From Eudorina sp. 2006-703-Eu-15 (Eukaryota > Chlorophyta > Chlorophyceae > Chlamydomonadales > Volvocaceae): a DNA stretch of 64,000 bases. Where the stretch lies: NCBI GenBank assembly GCA_003117195.1, contig BDSI01000023.1, positions 248,001 to 312,000 of the forward strand. The letters are read 5' to 3'. The notes below the pieces were generated by a model. The model did no database searches. It worked only from the letters and a program-made list of their open reading frames with translations, and had not been told where the DNA came from. How positions within the stretch are numbered: the stretch's first letter is position 1; each line of letters opens with the position of its first letter. Positions 63,088 through 64,000 of this stretch are shown piece after piece. Made by a program: the position numbers and the translations under genes.

Positions 63088-64000
63088 ATGGGATCGTTTG
63101 ACGATTTAGATGATGCGCTTTTGGAGTCGGTCCTGAAATGGCTGAACAGCACGGAGCTGCGCAACACCGCATGCCTCGTCTGTTGTCGCTGGCGAAGCCT
63201 CTGCACCTCCCGCCCGGGGCTTTGGCGCTACCTGGACATCAATGTCTCGTGAGCACACTATTTTATTTTCCGCCAGAACTACCCGCGGCCACTATCCGCT
63301 GAACAACCATGTCGTCAGCTCCCCCATTTCGCGCCCGTGGGTCATTACCTGCAGCCGTACCCGCCCGTATGCCTCCTGCGGTCCCCCACCTCGTTCTGAA
63401 CCCCACCACAGCTGGGAGGTATACCACCCCCACGGCCCCGGCGTCCGTCCACTTCCAGCTCCGTACCGAGAAGGAGGAGGAGGAGGAAGAGGAGGAAGAG
63501 GAGGAGGAGGAGGCTACCGCGGCGGCGGCGGCGGCCGCGGCCAGTCCCGCGGCCGCGGCGCGAGCTCAGGCGGCGGCCTCGGGCGGCCCCAGCGACCCGC
63601 CTTCCTGAGCCGCGCTGCCATGTCCCGCTGGCTGCAGCCCCGCACGGGTGCCGTACAAGTACTGCACATACGGCACACGGAGATCCGCGCCACGGTTGTG
63701 GGGCACGGGTTCGGCATCTCTGAGCGGCACGACCTGCAGGCACGTGGCCTGTCACCCCCCCGGCCTTGGGACCCGAGCAGTGGGGGGTGGGCAGTGGGCG
63801 ATGTGCACCTGGTTCCCTCTCTAGGGTGTCACATCAGAGGGGCAGGCCGGGTTTCCGGTGTCGTGTGCGGTGGGTGGAGAACACGCGACCTGCTGGGGCA
63901 TTGGAACCAGGGTGGTGCCTCGTCACAACATCCTAGCCTGCGGGCGCCACCGTTCCCTTTGGATTCCGTTTCCTCCATGTCCGCCAGAGCCCTAGCTAGG
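63088..64000 (+). CDS. F-box protein, N-terminal part (cut by right edge)
   Basis: Exon 1, 63088-63248, codes MGSFDDLDDALLESVLKWLN, then ELRNTACLVCCRWRSLCTSR and PGLWRYLDINVS. This is an F-box with the usual L-x-x-hL-x-x-L ... A-x-VCr-W ... W pattern, which binds Skp1 in SCF ubiquitin ligases. Exon 2 begins at 63412 (acceptor CACAG, phase matched: WEVYHPHGPGVRPLPAPYRE). It continues through a Gly/Arg-rich linker of about 45 aa (GGRGGGGGYRGGGGGRGQSR) into RPAFLSRAAMSRWLQPRTG and VQVLHIRHTEIRATVV, which looks like the start of the substrate-binding part. The donor of exon 2 is not clear and the frame stays open to the edge. The same stretch in another frame reads as poly-Glu then poly-Ala, but phase and the flanking sense support the Gly/Arg reading. 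Confidence 0.75.

Overview
The window looks like nuclear DNA from a volvocine green alga (Chlamydomonas/Volvox group). The grounds are very GC-rich coding exons broken by many short GT-AG introns, TGTAA polyadenylation motifs shortly after several stop codons, chloroplast transit peptides on plant-type enzymes, and long Ala/Gln/Gly/Pro low-complexity tails in regulatory proteins. Every gene model below was built by hand: exons were joined where the donor, acceptor and reading phase agree and the protein family supports the join.

Layout, left to right. (1) 96-3823, minus: 5' part of a TOC75-type Omp85 chloroplast import channel (transit peptide, polyglycine, POTRA domains), cut by the left edge. 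It is divergent from (2) 4195-9191, plus: a complete 11-exon squalene synthase of 461 aa. (3) 11273-14848, plus: a secreted protein with two fasciclin domains. (4) 16147-21599, minus: 14-exon plastid glucose-6-phosphate isomerase with one apparent single-base frameshift. (5) 23184-25129, minus: an unrecognised small protein of about 101 aa. (6) 25924-28017, minus: a 6-exon TSPO/MBR membrane protein of 167 aa. (7) 29582-37706, plus: a 1844-aa protein whose N-terminus resembles the EF-hand/pre-IQ/IQ cytoplasmic tail of a voltage-gated Ca2+ channel but has no channel, followed by about 1700 aa of low-complexity sequence. (8) 37.7-42.2 kb: a non-genic stretch with a decayed partial copy of the end of gene 7, a broken Q-rich reading frame and a hairpin element. 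(9) 42210-46770, plus: a 501-aa protein joining a VHL beta-domain-like module to a bifunctional-nuclease (BFN/DUF151) domain behind a twin-arginine-type thylakoid signal. (10) 50753-62624, minus: a kelch-repeat protein, an HMG-box exon and a low-complexity exon with a GVIDGxF motif. These may be one very large gene, and one kelch intron holds a 2.2-kb (GGGAT)n satellite. (11) 63088 to the right edge, plus: the start of an F-box protein with a Gly/Arg-rich linker.

Several genes point to the plastid (protein import, starch/hexose metabolism, a predicted lumenal protein), beside sterol biosynthesis, a TSPO-type membrane protein and regulatory proteins. There is no operon logic. Divergent pairs that may share promoters are TOC75/SQS and kelch/F-box. 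I saw no tRNA, rRNA, CRISPR array or intact transposase or reverse-transcriptase gene.
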